A DNA stretch of 64,000 bases from an uncultured Oscillibacter sp. (GTDB lineage: Bacteria > Bacillota > Clostridia > Oscillospirales > Oscillospiraceae). The stretch covers positions 1 through 64,000 of the forward strand of contig CAJTVF010000008.1 in assembly GCA_910579435.1 (NCBI GenBank), in the 5' to 3' direction. Position 1 is the first letter of the stretch. Every line of letters starts with the position of its first letter. This document shows positions 9,701 to 17,214 of the stretch, one piece after another. A model generated the notes under the pieces. That model was given only the letters and a program-made list of their open reading frames with translations. It searched no databases and was not told the DNA's origin. A program made the position numbers and the translations under genes.

Positions 9701-10204
9701 CTGGCGGGGGTCGTGACCTCCAGCAAGACCAAGACCACGAAAAGCAACAGCCTCATGGCCTACGTGGTGGTGGAGGACGAGACCGGGTCCATCGAAATGC
9801 TGTGTTTCAGCCGGACGCTGGACGTCTGCGGGCCGTATCTCCGGGAGAACCAGGCCGTGGTGGTGAAGGGAAAGCTGTCCGTCCGGGACGAAAAGGCCCC
9901 CCAGCTCATGTGCGATTCCGCCTATCCGCTGGAGATGGCGGAAGGCGGGGCCCCCGCCCAGCCCCCCGCCGACAAGGCCGGTAAGCTGGTAGAAGGGGAG
10001 ACCCTGTATTTGAAATTTCCCTCTATGGACCACCCGTCCCTCCGGCATATGAAGCTGGTGTTCACCATGTTTCCCGGCGACACGCAGGTAAAGCTGGTCA
10101 TGGCGGACACCCGGAAGGTCTACGGCACCCAGGCGCTGCTTCACAGAGCGCTCATTCAGGAGGCCAGGGAGACCTTGGGGGAGGAAAACGTCGTCGTCAA
10201 ATAA
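6719..10204 (+). CDS. dnaE: DNA polymerase III alpha subunit, DnaE type
   Basis: The replicative or primer-extending C-family polymerase. At 1161 residues it has, in order: an N-terminal PHP domain beginning HLHVHTEYSLLDGACRI, the polymerase palm with PVGPGRGSAAGS near residue 355 and the catalytic DIDMDF near 395, the thumb and finger region, helix-hairpin-helix, and a C-terminal OB fold. Firmicutes usually carry a separate PolC as main polymerase, so this is probably the DnaE that extends RNA primers. An AAAGGAGGAG site precedes ATG 6719, and a terminator follows the stop. Confidence 0.96.
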   Translation: MSFVHLHVHTEYSLLDGACRIRDLPKIVKELGQTACAVTDHGVMYGAVDFYRACKAEGIKPIIGCEVYVTAEGRRLTDKVHEFDSESRHLVLLCENEEGYRNLSYMVSMAWTEGFYIKPRIDLELLREHRRGLVALSACLAGEIPRRLRNGEYENAKRYALELAEIFGPDHFYLELQDHGIRDQALVNRGILRIHQETGLPMVCTNDAHYLRKEDAEAHDVLLCIQTGKTLDDENRMRYEPRNFYLRSEAEMAELFSEFEGAIENTAKVAGLCNMDFTFGKYHLPEFQLPPGYDSFSYLKKLCDEGYRARYGDDGAHREQLRYEQDMIEKMGFTDYFLIVSDFVRYARSVGIPVGPGRGSAAGSMVSYCLYITDIDPVKYGLYFERFLNPERVSMPDIDMDFGDTRRGEVIEYVRRKYGGDHVAQIVTFGTMAARGVVRDVGRVMNLPYAEVDQIAKQIPNSPGAHITLADALRLTKSLSDLYNRDETVKRLIDTAQMLEGMPRNASTHAAGVVITKRPVYEYVPLAKNDDIVVCQYGMVTLEELGLLKMDFLALRNLTVLEDAVQLLKEQQPDFRLADIPEEDPETYEMLAAGKTSGVFQMESTGMTGVCVGLRPRNIEDITAIIALYRPGPMDSIPQFLECAHNPEKVKYDHPLLEPILSNTYGCIVYQEQVIKIFQELAGYSLGQADMVRRAMSKKKVKDLEKEREAFLHGDENRNIQGCAARGIPEGTAQLIYDKIYDFAEYAFNKAHAVSYAVVAYQTAYFKCHYTREYMAALLTSVLDNSDKVAGYINECRDCGIALLPPDINRSLDRFTVEEGGIRFGLVAIKNIGRGFIQAVMKEREASGLFRSLPDFCRRMAGSDMNKRALENLIRAGAFDSTGARRSQLIQIYEKVLDAAAARQRQNLEGQLDFFGMSRSQAAEDVHLPDIPEFTAQERMTMEKETTGLYLSGHPMDAYRDIVRRLRVPQIGRVMEDFAQENGPTRFADGQYLTLAGVVTSSKTKTTKSNSLMAYVVVEDETGSIEMLCFSRTLDVCGPYLRENQAVVVKGKLSVRDEKAPQLMCDSAYPLEMAEGGAPAQPPADKAGKLVEGETLYLKFPSMDHPSLRHMKLVFTMFPGDTQVKLVMADTRKVYGTQALLHRALIQEARETLGEENVVVK

Positions 10205-10207
10205 AAG

Positions 10208-10242
10208 ACGCGGGTATGGGAGTTCCATACCCGCGTTCTTTA
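10208..10242 (+). terminator. Terminator between dnaE and the DUF4364 gene
   Basis: A 12-bp perfect stem (ACGCGGGTATGG with CCATACCCGCGT) and a five-base loop, followed by TCTTT. It lies between convergent genes and probably works in both directions. Confidence 0.8.
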
Positions 10243-10764
10243 TGGGGTCTCCGGCAGGAACAGCTGGAGGATCTGACCGTAGAGCTTCTCCGGCGCTTCC
10301 TGAAAGCGTTTCGCCGCCGCCTTGGCCTGGGCCCGGTCTACCATCATCATCTTCAGGTCCATCACGCCGCCCTTGTCGTCCGTGAGCTGGAGGCGCAGCG
10401 TAAAGGTGCCGTTGGGCCGCTCCTCGACGGAGGCCTTCACCTGCCGCCGGCGGCGGAGCCTCCGATTCCACTCCTCCAGATTCCGGTCGCAGCGCTGCCG
10501 CACGGAATAGGGGAGGCTGGACTCACAGGCGGCTCCGTTCCGCCGTCCCTTGTCGGTGAGGGCATAGAGGCCGGCGTCGGAAAGGCTCAGATGCTCCGTG
10601 CGGACCAGGTCGGTCAGGCAGTCGGAGAAGTCGAAGTAGTCGATGGCGTCGTCGCAGAGCGTCAGGTCCAGAATGGTGTCAAAGGGCACTGGCTCTTCCA
10701 CACGGGCGGCAATGTAGAGGATCAGAAATTTGATTTCCAGCTTGTCCTGGATAAAACCCGGCAT
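10240..10764 (-). CDS. DUF4364 family winged-helix protein
   Basis: A 174-residue protein resembling the DUF4364 family of Clostridia, whose members look like winged-helix regulators. The N-terminal half (MPGFIQDKLEIKFLILYI...) has a helix-turn-helix character and the C-terminal half is basic. The ATG at 10764 has AAGGAGG eight bases upstream; the frame opens 14 codons earlier without a better site. It is convergent with dnaE and shares its terminator region. The 194-bp hairpin block begins 29 bases upstream. Confidence 0.75.
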   Translation of the reverse strand: MPGFIQDKLEIKFLILYIAARVEEPVPFDTILDLTLCDDAIDYFDFSDCLTDLVRTEHLSLSDAGLYALTDKGRRNGAACESSLPYSVRQRCDRNLEEWNRRLRRRRQVKASVEERPNGTFTLRLQLTDDKGGVMDLKMMMVDRAQAKAAAKRFQEAPEKLYGQILQLFLPETP

Positions 10765-10792
10765 GACGGCGGCCTCCTTTCCCTCTTTCATG

Positions 10793-10986
10793 TATAGTTG
10801 AAGCACTTGAACATTCGTAATTTGCGGATGTTCAACCAGCGGGCCTTCAGTCTGCTGGACGGGCTCCGCCCGTGTGCCTCAACTATGAAGTCAAACACAC
10901 GGCCGCTTATGCGGTTCCTAGCGGCCGTGCTGCTGCCGCCAGGTTGAACAGAATCACGATGATTCTGTTCAAGTGTGTTGACTATA
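10793..10986. repeat. 194-bp block of nested inverted repeats (unknown element or structured RNA)
   Basis: The ends are imperfect inverted repeats (16 of 20: TATAGTTGAAGCACTTGAAC against TATAGTCAACACACTTGAAC). Inside are two units. Unit 1 (10794-10885) is closed by ATAGTTGAAGCAC/GTGCCTCAACTAT and holds hairpins GAACATTCG/CGGATGTTC, CCAGC/GCTGG and ACGGGC/GCCCGT. Unit 2 (about 10890-10984) is closed by AGTCAAACACAC/GTGTGTTGACT and holds CGGCCGCT/AGCGGCCG and a perfect 12-bp stem TTGAACAGAATC/GATTCTGTTCAA. No ORF fits. Base pairing does not settle the strand. Confidence 0.6.
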
Positions 10987-11155
10987 AAAAAAACAGATAT
11001 TCATGATTTGATTATACTCCGCCGGAAGGAAAAAAACAAGTCCGCCTGAAAAGCCTGCGGAGGAAATTTGTCGAAATTTACTGGAAAGCACCTTGACGGT
11101 TCCCTTCGGTATTGGTATCATAAGAACAGTTCAAAACGAGAAAGGCGGCGGCAAG

Positions 11156-12241
11156 ATGAAAAAGAGGACGCTGGCAATCTTACTGGCGGCGTGGATGATT
11201 CTGTCCCTGACCGGCTGCGGCGGGAAGACGGACCCCGACCCGGGTCCGGAGCCCGAGGAAAAAACGGATACGCTTCCGGCTCCCGAGCCGGACCCGGAGC
11301 CTGAGCCTTATGTCCCGGCGGGGATGAATCCGCTGACAGGCCTGCCCATGGAGCCGGAGTATGAGAACCTGCGGCCCATCGCCGTCATGCTGAATAACCT
11401 GAAGGCGGCCCAGCCCCAGCTGGGCATCTCCCAGGCGGATATCATCTATGAGGTTCCGGTAGAGGGCGGCATTACCCGGATGCTGTGCCTGTACCAGACG
11501 GTGGAAGAGGTGGACGTCCTGGGGAGCGTCCGTTCCGCCCGGCCGTACTTTGTGGAGCTGGCCCTGGGCCACGACGCGGTCTATGTCCACGCCGGCGGCA
11601 GCCAGGAGGCGTATTCCAACCTCTCCAGCTGGAGGGTGGACCATATGGACGGCGTCCGGGGCGGCGACGATGCCCAGATTTTCTGGCGGGACCCGGACCG
11701 GAGGAAGAACAACGGCTACGAGCACAGCCTGATTACCTCCGGAGAGAAAATTCTGGAGTATCTTGCCAAAGGCAAGATCCCCACGGAGCACGAGAGCGGC
11801 TGGAACTACCTCCAGGCGTTCACGGAGAACGGGACCCCGGCGGGAGGAGAGACGGCGGAGCATGTCAAGGTCCGCTTCTCCGGCTACAAGACCGGGACCT
11901 TTGACTACGACGCCGCCACGGGAACGTATCTGGTGGGCCAGTACGGCAAGGAGCATATGGACGGCAGCACCGGAGATCAGGTCAGCGCCACCAATCTGCT
12001 GGTGCTGAAGACCTCCACCGCCGTCCTGGACGACGTGGGCCGTCTCCGGGTCCAGACCACCGGGGAGGGGGAGGGCCTCTTTTTCTGCGGCGGCAAGGCG
12101 GTGCCCATCCAATGGAGCCGGAAGAACCGGAACAGCGCCTTCTCCTACACGCTGGAGGACGGACGGTCCCTGGCGCTGGGGCAGGGAAACAGCTATGTCT
12201 GCATCATCAGCCCCAAGACCAGCACGGTGGAATACGAATAG
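11156..12241 (+). CDS. yerB: YerB-like lipoprotein (DUF3048)
   Basis: A 361-residue secreted lipoprotein of the YerB/DUF3048 family, role unknown. A type II signal peptide ends in lipobox LTGC with the lipidated cysteine at residue 21. An acidic proline-rich linker (residues 24-57) follows, then the DUF3048 domain with NPLTGLP, RPIAVMLNN and GGITRM blocks. ATG 11156 is chosen because it starts the signal peptide behind an AAAGGCGG-type site. The TAG stop is formed at the edge of MITE A copy 1: T and A come from the target site and G is the first base of the MITE. Confidence 0.85.
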   Translation: MKKRTLAILLAAWMILSLTGCGGKTDPDPGPEPEEKTDTLPAPEPDPEPEPYVPAGMNPLTGLPMEPEYENLRPIAVMLNNLKAAQPQLGISQADIIYEVPVEGGITRMLCLYQTVEEVDVLGSVRSARPYFVELALGHDAVYVHAGGSQEAYSNLSSWRVDHMDGVRGGDDAQIFWRDPDRRKNNGYEHSLITSGEKILEYLAKGKIPTEHESGWNYLQAFTENGTPAGGETAEHVKVRFSGYKTGTFDYDAATGTYLVGQYGKEHMDGSTGDQVSATNLLVLKTSTAVLDDVGRLRVQTTGEGEGLFFCGGKAVPIQWSRKNRNSAFSYTLEDGRSLALGQGNSYVCIISPKTSTVEYE

Positions 12242-12401
12242 GCCTTGTTTGAAAATTGGCGGAATGCCCAACGGTGAGAGATTTTTTCGCCAATCAAGGC
12301 AAATTTTCGCGGGCGGGCTGACGCCCGGCAAGAAAATTTAACGCAGAGCGGCGGAAAAAGATCCGCCGTTTTGGGCGTTTTGCCATTTTTCAAACAAGGC
12401 C
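12241..12401. mobile_element. MITE family A, copy 1 (161 bp)
   Basis: Terminal inverted repeats GGCCTTGTTTGAAAA / TTTTCAAACAAGGCC flank a long imperfect palindrome with no ORF. A TA dinucleotide is repeated at both ends (12239-12240, 12402-12403), as expected for IS630/Tc1-mariner-type insertion. Copies 2 and 3 are its reverse complement. Confidence 0.88.
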
Positions 12402-12412
12402 TAGGCGAAGGG

Positions 12413-12445
12413 AAGGACCGCCCCGTTTTCGGGGCGGTCCTTCTA
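12413..12445. terminator. Terminator originally downstream of yerB
   Basis: AAGGACCGCCCC pairs with GGGGCGGTCCTT across a TTTTC-type loop, followed by TCTAT. The MITE insertion has separated it from yerB by 161 bases. Confidence 0.75.
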
Positions 12446-12558
12446 TAGCTCCTGTCAAAGGAAAACTCTGAGCTGCCGGCGCTTTGGATTGGTGGATCAC
12501 CAGGCTGCCAGAGCGCGCAAACGTGTTTGGCGTCCTGATTCGTTCAGGAAAACCTGCG

Positions 12559-12933
12559 TCACTTACGGCAGGCGCAGCAGCATTCCTCGTAGTTCTCCGG
12601 CATCCGCACGGTGTTGGGCGGGAAGAACTCGCCAACCGGGAAGGCGATGTTGCGGAAGACGCCGCAGGGGTCCTCGGTGCCGCTGCCGCAGGAGCACTCC
12701 TTGTCGGGCATGCAGTAGTCGTACACGGGCACCAGGAGCTGGGAATCCCGCTCCAGGCGAACGATGGAGAACTGGCCCAGGGTGACGTAGATGCGGCGGC
12801 TGTCGTCGCCGCTGGAGAGCTCCCCGTCGAAGCAGCTGTTGACGAAGGAGGGCACCTCGCACAGCTCACAGTCGCAGTCCCGCTTGCCGCAGCAATCCAT
12901 GACGCGGGCGTCCAGGACGATGGGGTCCACGGC
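12559..12933 (-). pseudogene. Interrupted cysteine-rich gene, piece 3 of 3 (C-terminus)
   Basis: It encodes the C-terminal 124 residues of a protein of unknown function, from AVDPIVLDARVMDCC to the stop. The piece is rich in cysteine (CCGKRDCDCELC, ECSCG, CCCAC). It has no start or ribosome site of its own at the junction; the open frame runs upstream into unrelated element sequence. Joining its first codon (12933) to GAG at 18980-18978 gives LPIAVVE|AVDPIVLD in frame. It would be translated only after excision of the 6-kb element or by readthrough from element sequence. Confidence 0.8.
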
Positions 12934-13144
12934 CTCTATAACGGACACGAACATGGAATGCGGACTGTGTTTCTGCGGATGGGGCCCCGTCCGCGTATTC
13001 CGTGTCTTAACCGCACAGGGGACCGGCTTGCCCGGCGCCTTGCCGGAAATCCGGTGGAAACCTCCCGCTTCCGACCGAGAGCGGAGCAAATCCGGTTTCC
13101 CTCGCGGAAATCCCAAGGCCCCGCCGCCCACAGCCATCAAACCC

Positions 13145-13576
13145 TCATCTCCCGCAGCCTTCGCAGTGGGAGCAATCCGGGAACCGGGCCGGGTCACAGG
13201 CAATGCCATGCCGGTCATAGTAGTCCTTCAGCGCGGCCTTGATGGCCTCCTCCGCCAGAACGGAGCAGTGGAGCTTGTGAGCGGGAAGGCCGTCCAGGGC
13301 TTCGGCCACCGCCTTGTTCGTCAGGGCCATGGCCTGGTCCAGGGGCTTTCCCTTGATCAGCTCGGTGGCCATGGAGCTGGAGGCGATGGCGCTGCCGCAG
13401 CCGAAGGTTTCAAACTTCACATCCTGGATGACGCCGTCCCGGATTTTCAGATAGATTTTCATAATATCCCCGCATTTGGCATTGCCTGCCTCGCCCACGC
13501 CGTCGGCGTCCTCGAGGACCCCCGCGTTCCGGGGATTGCGGAAGTGGTCCATCACTTTTTCGCTGTATAATGCCAT
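13145..13576 (-). CDS. iscU: Fe-S cluster scaffold IscU/NifU-like
   Basis: The scaffold on which NifS-derived sulfur and iron are built into [2Fe-2S] clusters. The three scaffold cysteines are at C35 (NAKCGD), C60 (FGCGSAIASSS) and C104 (KLHCSVLAEEA). A C-terminal tail adds four cysteines (residues 127-142). At 143 residues it matches Clostridial NifU-like proteins. It starts 14 bases after nifS behind a GAGGAGG site and forms an operon with nifS and probably rrf2. Confidence 0.93.
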   Translation of the reverse strand: MALYSEKVMDHFRNPRNAGVLEDADGVGEAGNAKCGDIMKIYLKIRDGVIQDVKFETFGCGSAIASSSMATELIKGKPLDQAMALTNKAVAEALDGLPAHKLHCSVLAEEAIKAALKDYYDRHGIACDPARFPDCSHCEGCGR

Positions 13577-13590
13577 GTTTCAGTTCCTCC

Positions 13591-14778
13591 TCAGATGATA
13601 TGCGGCATTTTGCCGCGTTCCAGATCCCGCCAAACCGGGGATATGCTCCGCAGGTACGACACCGCGTCCCGGACAGCCTCAATCAGGTAATCCGCCTCCG
13701 ATTCCGTGGTTTCCTCGTGGATGGTCAGCCGCAGGGAGCCGTGGGCAATTTCATGGGGCCGCCCGATGGCCAGCAGCACGTGGCTGGGGTCCAGGGACCC
13801 GGAGGTACAGGCGGACCCGGAGGAGGCGCAGATGCCCTTATCGTCCAGCAAAAGCAGTAGGGCTTCGCCCTCGACGCCTTCAAAGCAGAAGTTCACGTTA
13901 CCGGGAAGGCGGCGGTCCGGGCCGCCGTTCAGAACGCTGTGAGGGATTTCCGACAGGCCCGCGATGAGCCTGTCCCGCAGGGCGGAAACCCGGGCGGCGT
14001 TCTCCTCTATATGAGCGCAGGACTCCTCCAATGCCGCCGCCATCCCCATGATGGCCGGGACGTTCTCCGTTCCGGCGCGCTTTCCCCGCTCCTGAGCTCC
14101 GCCCTCAATGAGGGGGGACAGGAGCACGCCCCGGCGGACGTAAAGCGCACCGATACCCTTGGGGCCGTGAAACTTGTGGGCGGAGAGAGACAACAGATCG
14201 ATGTTCTGGGCCCGGACGTCGATGGGCAGGTGTCCCGCTGCCTGGACCGCGTCGGTGTGGAACAGCACTCCGGCCTCCCGGCAGACCGCGCCGATCTCCG
14301 GTATGGGCTGGACGGTCCCGATCTCGTTGTTGGCGTACATGACCGTGACCAGGCAGGTGTCCGGGCGGATGGCCTCCCGGACCTGCTCCGGCGTGACCAG
14401 GCCGTTTTCGTGGACGTTCAGCAGGGTGACTTCAAAGCCTTCGCTCTCCAGCTTTTTCAGGGTGTGGAGCACCGCGTGGTGCTCAAAGGCAGTGGAGATA
14501 ATGTGCCGCTTTCCCTTCCGGGTCCCCAGGGCGGCGGCGGAACGGATGGCCTGGGTGTCCGCCTCGCTGCCGCCGGAGGTGAAGGTGAGCTCCATGGGCT
14601 CGCAGCCGAGACAGGCGGCGATGCGTCTCCGGGCATCCTCCAAAGCCTCCCTGGCCTTCTGGCCGAAGGCATAGAGGCTGGAGGGATTACCGTAAATCTC
14701 GTCCATATAGGGCAGCATGGCGTCGACAGCGGCCCGGCTCATCTTCGTGGTGGCCGCATTGTCCGCGTAAATCAGCAT
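13591..14778 (-). CDS. nifS: Cysteine desulfurase NifS/IscS
   Basis: A PLP enzyme taking sulfur from cysteine to make a persulfide for cluster assembly. At 395 residues it shows YADNAATT at residues 4-11, the PLP lysine in SLSAHKFHGPKG near 200, and the active cysteine in SSGSACTSGSLDPSHVL near 325, typical of the NifS-like group. It lies between rrf2 and iscU. Two CCTATT/AATAGG dyads precede it, so it is probably repressed by the adjacent Rrf2 protein. Confidence 0.94.
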   Translation of the reverse strand: MLIYADNAATTKMSRAAVDAMLPYMDEIYGNPSSLYAFGQKAREALEDARRRIAACLGCEPMELTFTSGGSEADTQAIRSAAALGTRKGKRHIISTAFEHHAVLHTLKKLESEGFEVTLLNVHENGLVTPEQVREAIRPDTCLVTVMYANNEIGTVQPIPEIGAVCREAGVLFHTDAVQAAGHLPIDVRAQNIDLLSLSAHKFHGPKGIGALYVRRGVLLSPLIEGGAQERGKRAGTENVPAIMGMAAALEESCAHIEENAARVSALRDRLIAGLSEIPHSVLNGGPDRRLPGNVNFCFEGVEGEALLLLLDDKGICASSGSACTSGSLDPSHVLLAIGRPHEIAHGSLRLTIHEETTESEADYLIEAVRDAVSYLRSISPVWRDLERGKMPHII

Positions 14779-14799
14779 AGAAATCCTCCATTTTATTTA

Positions 14800-14856
14800 C
14801 CTATTATTTTAGTTGGTAATAGGAGTATGGCACTAAAAACCTATTTTGTCAATAGG
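14800..14856. promoter_or_regulatory. Two predicted Rrf2 operators upstream of nifS
   Basis: CCTATTA(10)TAATAGG at 14800-14823 and CCTATT(5)AATAGG at 14840-14856 match the dyad found before rrf2 itself (15349-15373). The first lies just upstream of the nifS ribosome site. Confidence 0.6.
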
Positions 14857-14904
14857 CAATTTGGGTGTTAAGCGCCCGCCGGATTACCGGCGGGGAACCG
14901 CGCC

Positions 14905-15324
14905 CTATGACAAGGACCGCCTCTCGTTCAGAAGGTCCGCTAAGCTCACGCTCTCCAGATACTCGCGGATAACCCGGTCAAGCCCTTGCCACAGCGGCAG
15001 TGTGCGGCAGGCGGCGGCCCTGGCGCAGGGAGAGGCGTCCGCCTCCAGGCAGACGACGGGGGCCAGGGAGTCCTCCGTTAGCCGCAGGATCTCTCCCACC
15101 GTGTACTGCTCCGGGGGACGGGTCAGCTTGTAACCCCCGCCTTTTCCGCGGACTCCGTTGAGCAGCTTCGCTTTGACCAGGATCTTGATGATGGCCTCCA
15201 GGTATTTTTCCGAAAGCTCCTGTCTCTGCGCGATCTCCTTTAGGGGAATATACCCCTCCGCCGGATGCTCCGCCAGGTCCGTCATGACCCGCAGGGCATA
15301 GCGCCCTTTTGTTGAAATCAGCAT
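14905..15324 (-). CDS. Rrf2 family regulator, IscR-like
   Basis: A 139-residue winged-helix repressor. The N-terminal HTH begins MLISTKGRYALRVMTDLA. Three cysteines at 92, 100 and 106 (spacing C-X7-C-X5-C) match [2Fe-2S] ligands of IscR-like members, so it probably senses cluster status and represses the operon. ATG 15324 follows GAGGAGG; the longer frame reaching 15504 has no such support. It is divergent from cysK and followed by nifS and iscU. A CymR-like cysteine sensor is the main alternative, given the cysK neighbour, though CymR lacks this cysteine set. Confidence 0.85.
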   Translation of the reverse strand: MLISTKGRYALRVMTDLAEHPAEGYIPLKEIAQRQELSEKYLEAIIKILVKAKLLNGVRGKGGGYKLTRPPEQYTVGEILRLTEDSLAPVVCLEADASPCARAAACRTLPLWQGLDRVIREYLESVSLADLLNERRSLS

Positions 15325-15348
15325 CTTGATCCTCCTCAAAATGATAAA

Positions 15349-15373
15349 CCTATTATAGAACATGGTTAATAGG
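15349..15373. promoter_or_regulatory. Predicted Rrf2 autoregulatory operator
   Basis: The inverted repeat CCTATTA(11)TAATAGG lies 25 bases upstream of the rrf2 start in the divergent region. It is the same dyad as upstream of nifS. Confidence 0.6.
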
Positions 15374-15471
15374 GAATCAACCAAAACATGTTGATTTCCA
15401 TATTTTGAAGAGTGGCCGCCTGAAGCAGCGCCAGGAGTCGTTGAGCCGAAGAAGATACCTTCCCGCCGTCC

Positions 15472-15528
15472 TTGACAAATGGAAGCGCGAGGCATATAAT
15501 TCACATTAACCTACCAGAAAGATTGGTA
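15472..15528 (+). promoter_or_regulatory. cysK promoter and downstream dyad
   Basis: TTGACA (15472-15477) and TATAAT (15495-15500) with a 17-base spacer form a consensus sigma-A promoter. A short dyad TACCA(7)TGGTA at 15512-15528 starts where transcription should begin and could be an operator, distinct from the CCTATT dyads. Confidence 0.7.
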
Positions 15529-15620
15529 TAAATGAAACGGTATCCGGCCTCTTCTCGATGCCGCCGCTCCCATTCCAAACGGGAACACGGGAACGACATG
15601 GATTTAGGAGGAATAATCAT

Positions 15621-16553
15621 ATGAGCAGAATCTATACGTCCGCCGATCAGCTGATCGGCAAAACGCCCCTGCTGGAGCTTGCCCGCATCGAAAGGGAAGA
15701 GGGCCTGGAGGCCCGGGTCCTGGCGAAATTGGAGTACTTCAATCCCGCCGGGTCCGTCAAGGACCGGATTGCCAAGGCCATGCTGGATGACGCCGAGGCC
15801 AGGGGTCTCTTGAAGCTGGGTTCCGTCATCATCGAACCCACCTCCGGCAACACCGGCATTGGCCTGGCCTCCGTGGCCGCCGCCCGGGGGTATCGTATCA
15901 TCATTGTCATGCCGGAAACCATGAGTGAGGAGCGCCGCCGGATTATGAGGGCCTATGGCGCGGAACTGATCCTCACCGAGGGGGCCGAGGGCATGAAGGG
16001 GGCCATCGCGAAGGCCGATGAGCTGGCCGGGGAAATTCCAAACAGCTTTATTCCCGGTCAGTTTGTCAATCCCGCCAACCCCGCCGCCCACAGGTCCTCC
16101 ACGGGACCGGAGATTTGGGAGGACACCGGCGGAAAGGTGGATATCTTTGTAGCGGGCGTGGGCACCGGCGGCACCCTCACCGGCGTAGGGGAATATCTGA
16201 AATCCCAAAATCCCGCCGTCAGAATCGCAGCGGTGGAGCCCGCCGCCTCTCCGGTGCTGAGCAGGGGCTCTGCCGGAAGCCACAAAATCCAGGGGATTGG
16301 CGCGGGCTTTGTCCCGGAGGTGCTGGATGCCGGCGTCTATGACGAGATCATCGCCGTGGAGGACAGCGACGCTTTTGCTGCCGGGAAACTAATGGGGCGG
16401 AAGGAAGGCGTACTGGTGGGCATCTCCTCCGGCGCGGCGGTCTGGGCGGCTATCCAGCTGGCCAAGCGCCCGGAAAACAGGGGAAAGACCATCGTGGCCC
16501 TGCTGCCGGACACGGGAGACCGCTATCTCTCCACGCCGCTGTTCGCAGATTGA
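15621..16553 (+). CDS. cysK: Cysteine synthase A
   Basis: A PLP enzyme making cysteine from O-acetylserine and sulfide. The PLP lysine lies in NPAGSVKDRIA near residue 46, with TSGNTGIGLA near 74 and the phosphate loop GTGGTLTGVG near 180. At 310 residues it is standard. TAGGAGG lies nine bases before ATG 15621, behind a 120-base leader from a consensus promoter. It is divergent from rrf2-nifS-iscU, pairing cysteine supply with desulfurase use. Confidence 0.94.
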   Translation: MSRIYTSADQLIGKTPLLELARIEREEGLEARVLAKLEYFNPAGSVKDRIAKAMLDDAEARGLLKLGSVIIEPTSGNTGIGLASVAAARGYRIIIVMPETMSEERRRIMRAYGAELILTEGAEGMKGAIAKADELAGEIPNSFIPGQFVNPANPAAHRSSTGPEIWEDTGGKVDIFVAGVGTGGTLTGVGEYLKSQNPAVRIAAVEPAASPVLSRGSAGSHKIQGIGAGFVPEVLDAGVYDEIIAVEDSDAFAAGKLMGRKEGVLVGISSGAAVWAAIQLAKRPENRGKTIVALLPDTGDRYLSTPLFAD

Positions 16554-16788
16554 GCCGGCGGAATGGGCCTCCCGAAACCCGGCGTGGCGGGGCAAATCGC
16601 GTCTGTTCACAACAAGGCCAAACAGGCGCCTTACCGGCAGGTTTTGCCGTCTGCGGCGTTAAAAATATTTGACGTATACCAGTATGCCGGCAAATGTTTG
16701 CCTTGTATCCGACGGACATTTGCCCGGAAATCTGCGCGTTTGGCTTATGTGGGCAGACCCTGGAACGGACTGCGCGTAACAAGAGGAG
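16554..16788. other. Gene-free stretch downstream of cysK
   Basis: No convincing ORF or ribosome site. It contains partial palindromic segments around 16625-16740 (for example GCCGGCAAATGTTTGCC) and may be a decayed repeat. Nothing recognisable. Confidence 0.4.
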
Positions 16789-16820
16789 AAAAAGGCTTGC
16801 CTTCCGGCAAGCCTTTTTTA
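16789..16820 (+). terminator. Terminator before MITE A copy 2
   Basis: AAAAGGCTTGCC pairs with GGCAAGCCTTTT around a four-base loop, ending in a T run. It probably ends cysK transcription. Confidence 0.8.
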
Positions 16821-17143
16821 GGCCTTGTTTGAAAAAAGTCTAAACGCCCAAAACGGCGGATCTTTTTCCGCCACTCTGCGTTAAGGAAGCACTGATTTAA
16901 TCCCCGCACACATCTTTACGCCTTAAATTTCCGCTGATCTGCGTCAGAAAATCTTGAAATCCGCCAGGATTTCTGCGATTTTCTTCCTTGCCAGCGAAAA
17001 TTTCTGGCGCAAATCTGCACACGTTGATTAAATCAGTGCTTCCTTAAATTTTCTTGCCGGGCGTCAGCCCGCCCGCGAAAATTTGCCTTGATTGGCGAAA
17101 AATCTCTCACCGTTGGGCATTCCGCCAATTTTCAAACAAGGCC
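16821..17143. mobile_element. MITE family A, copy 2, split by MITE B
   Basis: It has the same GGCCTTGTTTG ends and TA flanks (16819-16820, 17144-17145) as copy 1, in reverse orientation. Its interior is interrupted at TTAA by a 159-bp MITE B. Removing that insert and one TTAA leaves about 160 bp, the normal family length. Confidence 0.88.
16885..17043. mobile_element. MITE family B, copy 1 (159 bp), nested
   Basis: Terminal inverted repeats GGAAGCACTGATTTAATC / GATTAAATCAGTGCTTCC, no ORF, flanked by TTAA at 16881-16884 and 17044-17047. The undisturbed target TTAAATTTTC is intact in MITE A copies 1 and 3, so the insertion site is proven by comparison within the window. Confidence 0.9.
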
Positions 17144-17214
17144 TAAGTTTCCGCCATACATCCGCGCACATAGGCAGAAAACGCGCACATATGATTCTGA
17201 AGGGAGGTGATGAA

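Noticed and set aside
12559..13218. Reading the long minus-strand frame as an intact 219-residue gene
   Set aside because: Its first 95 codons are basic, low complexity and lack a ribosome site, whereas the C-terminal part completes the split gene exactly at a shared core.
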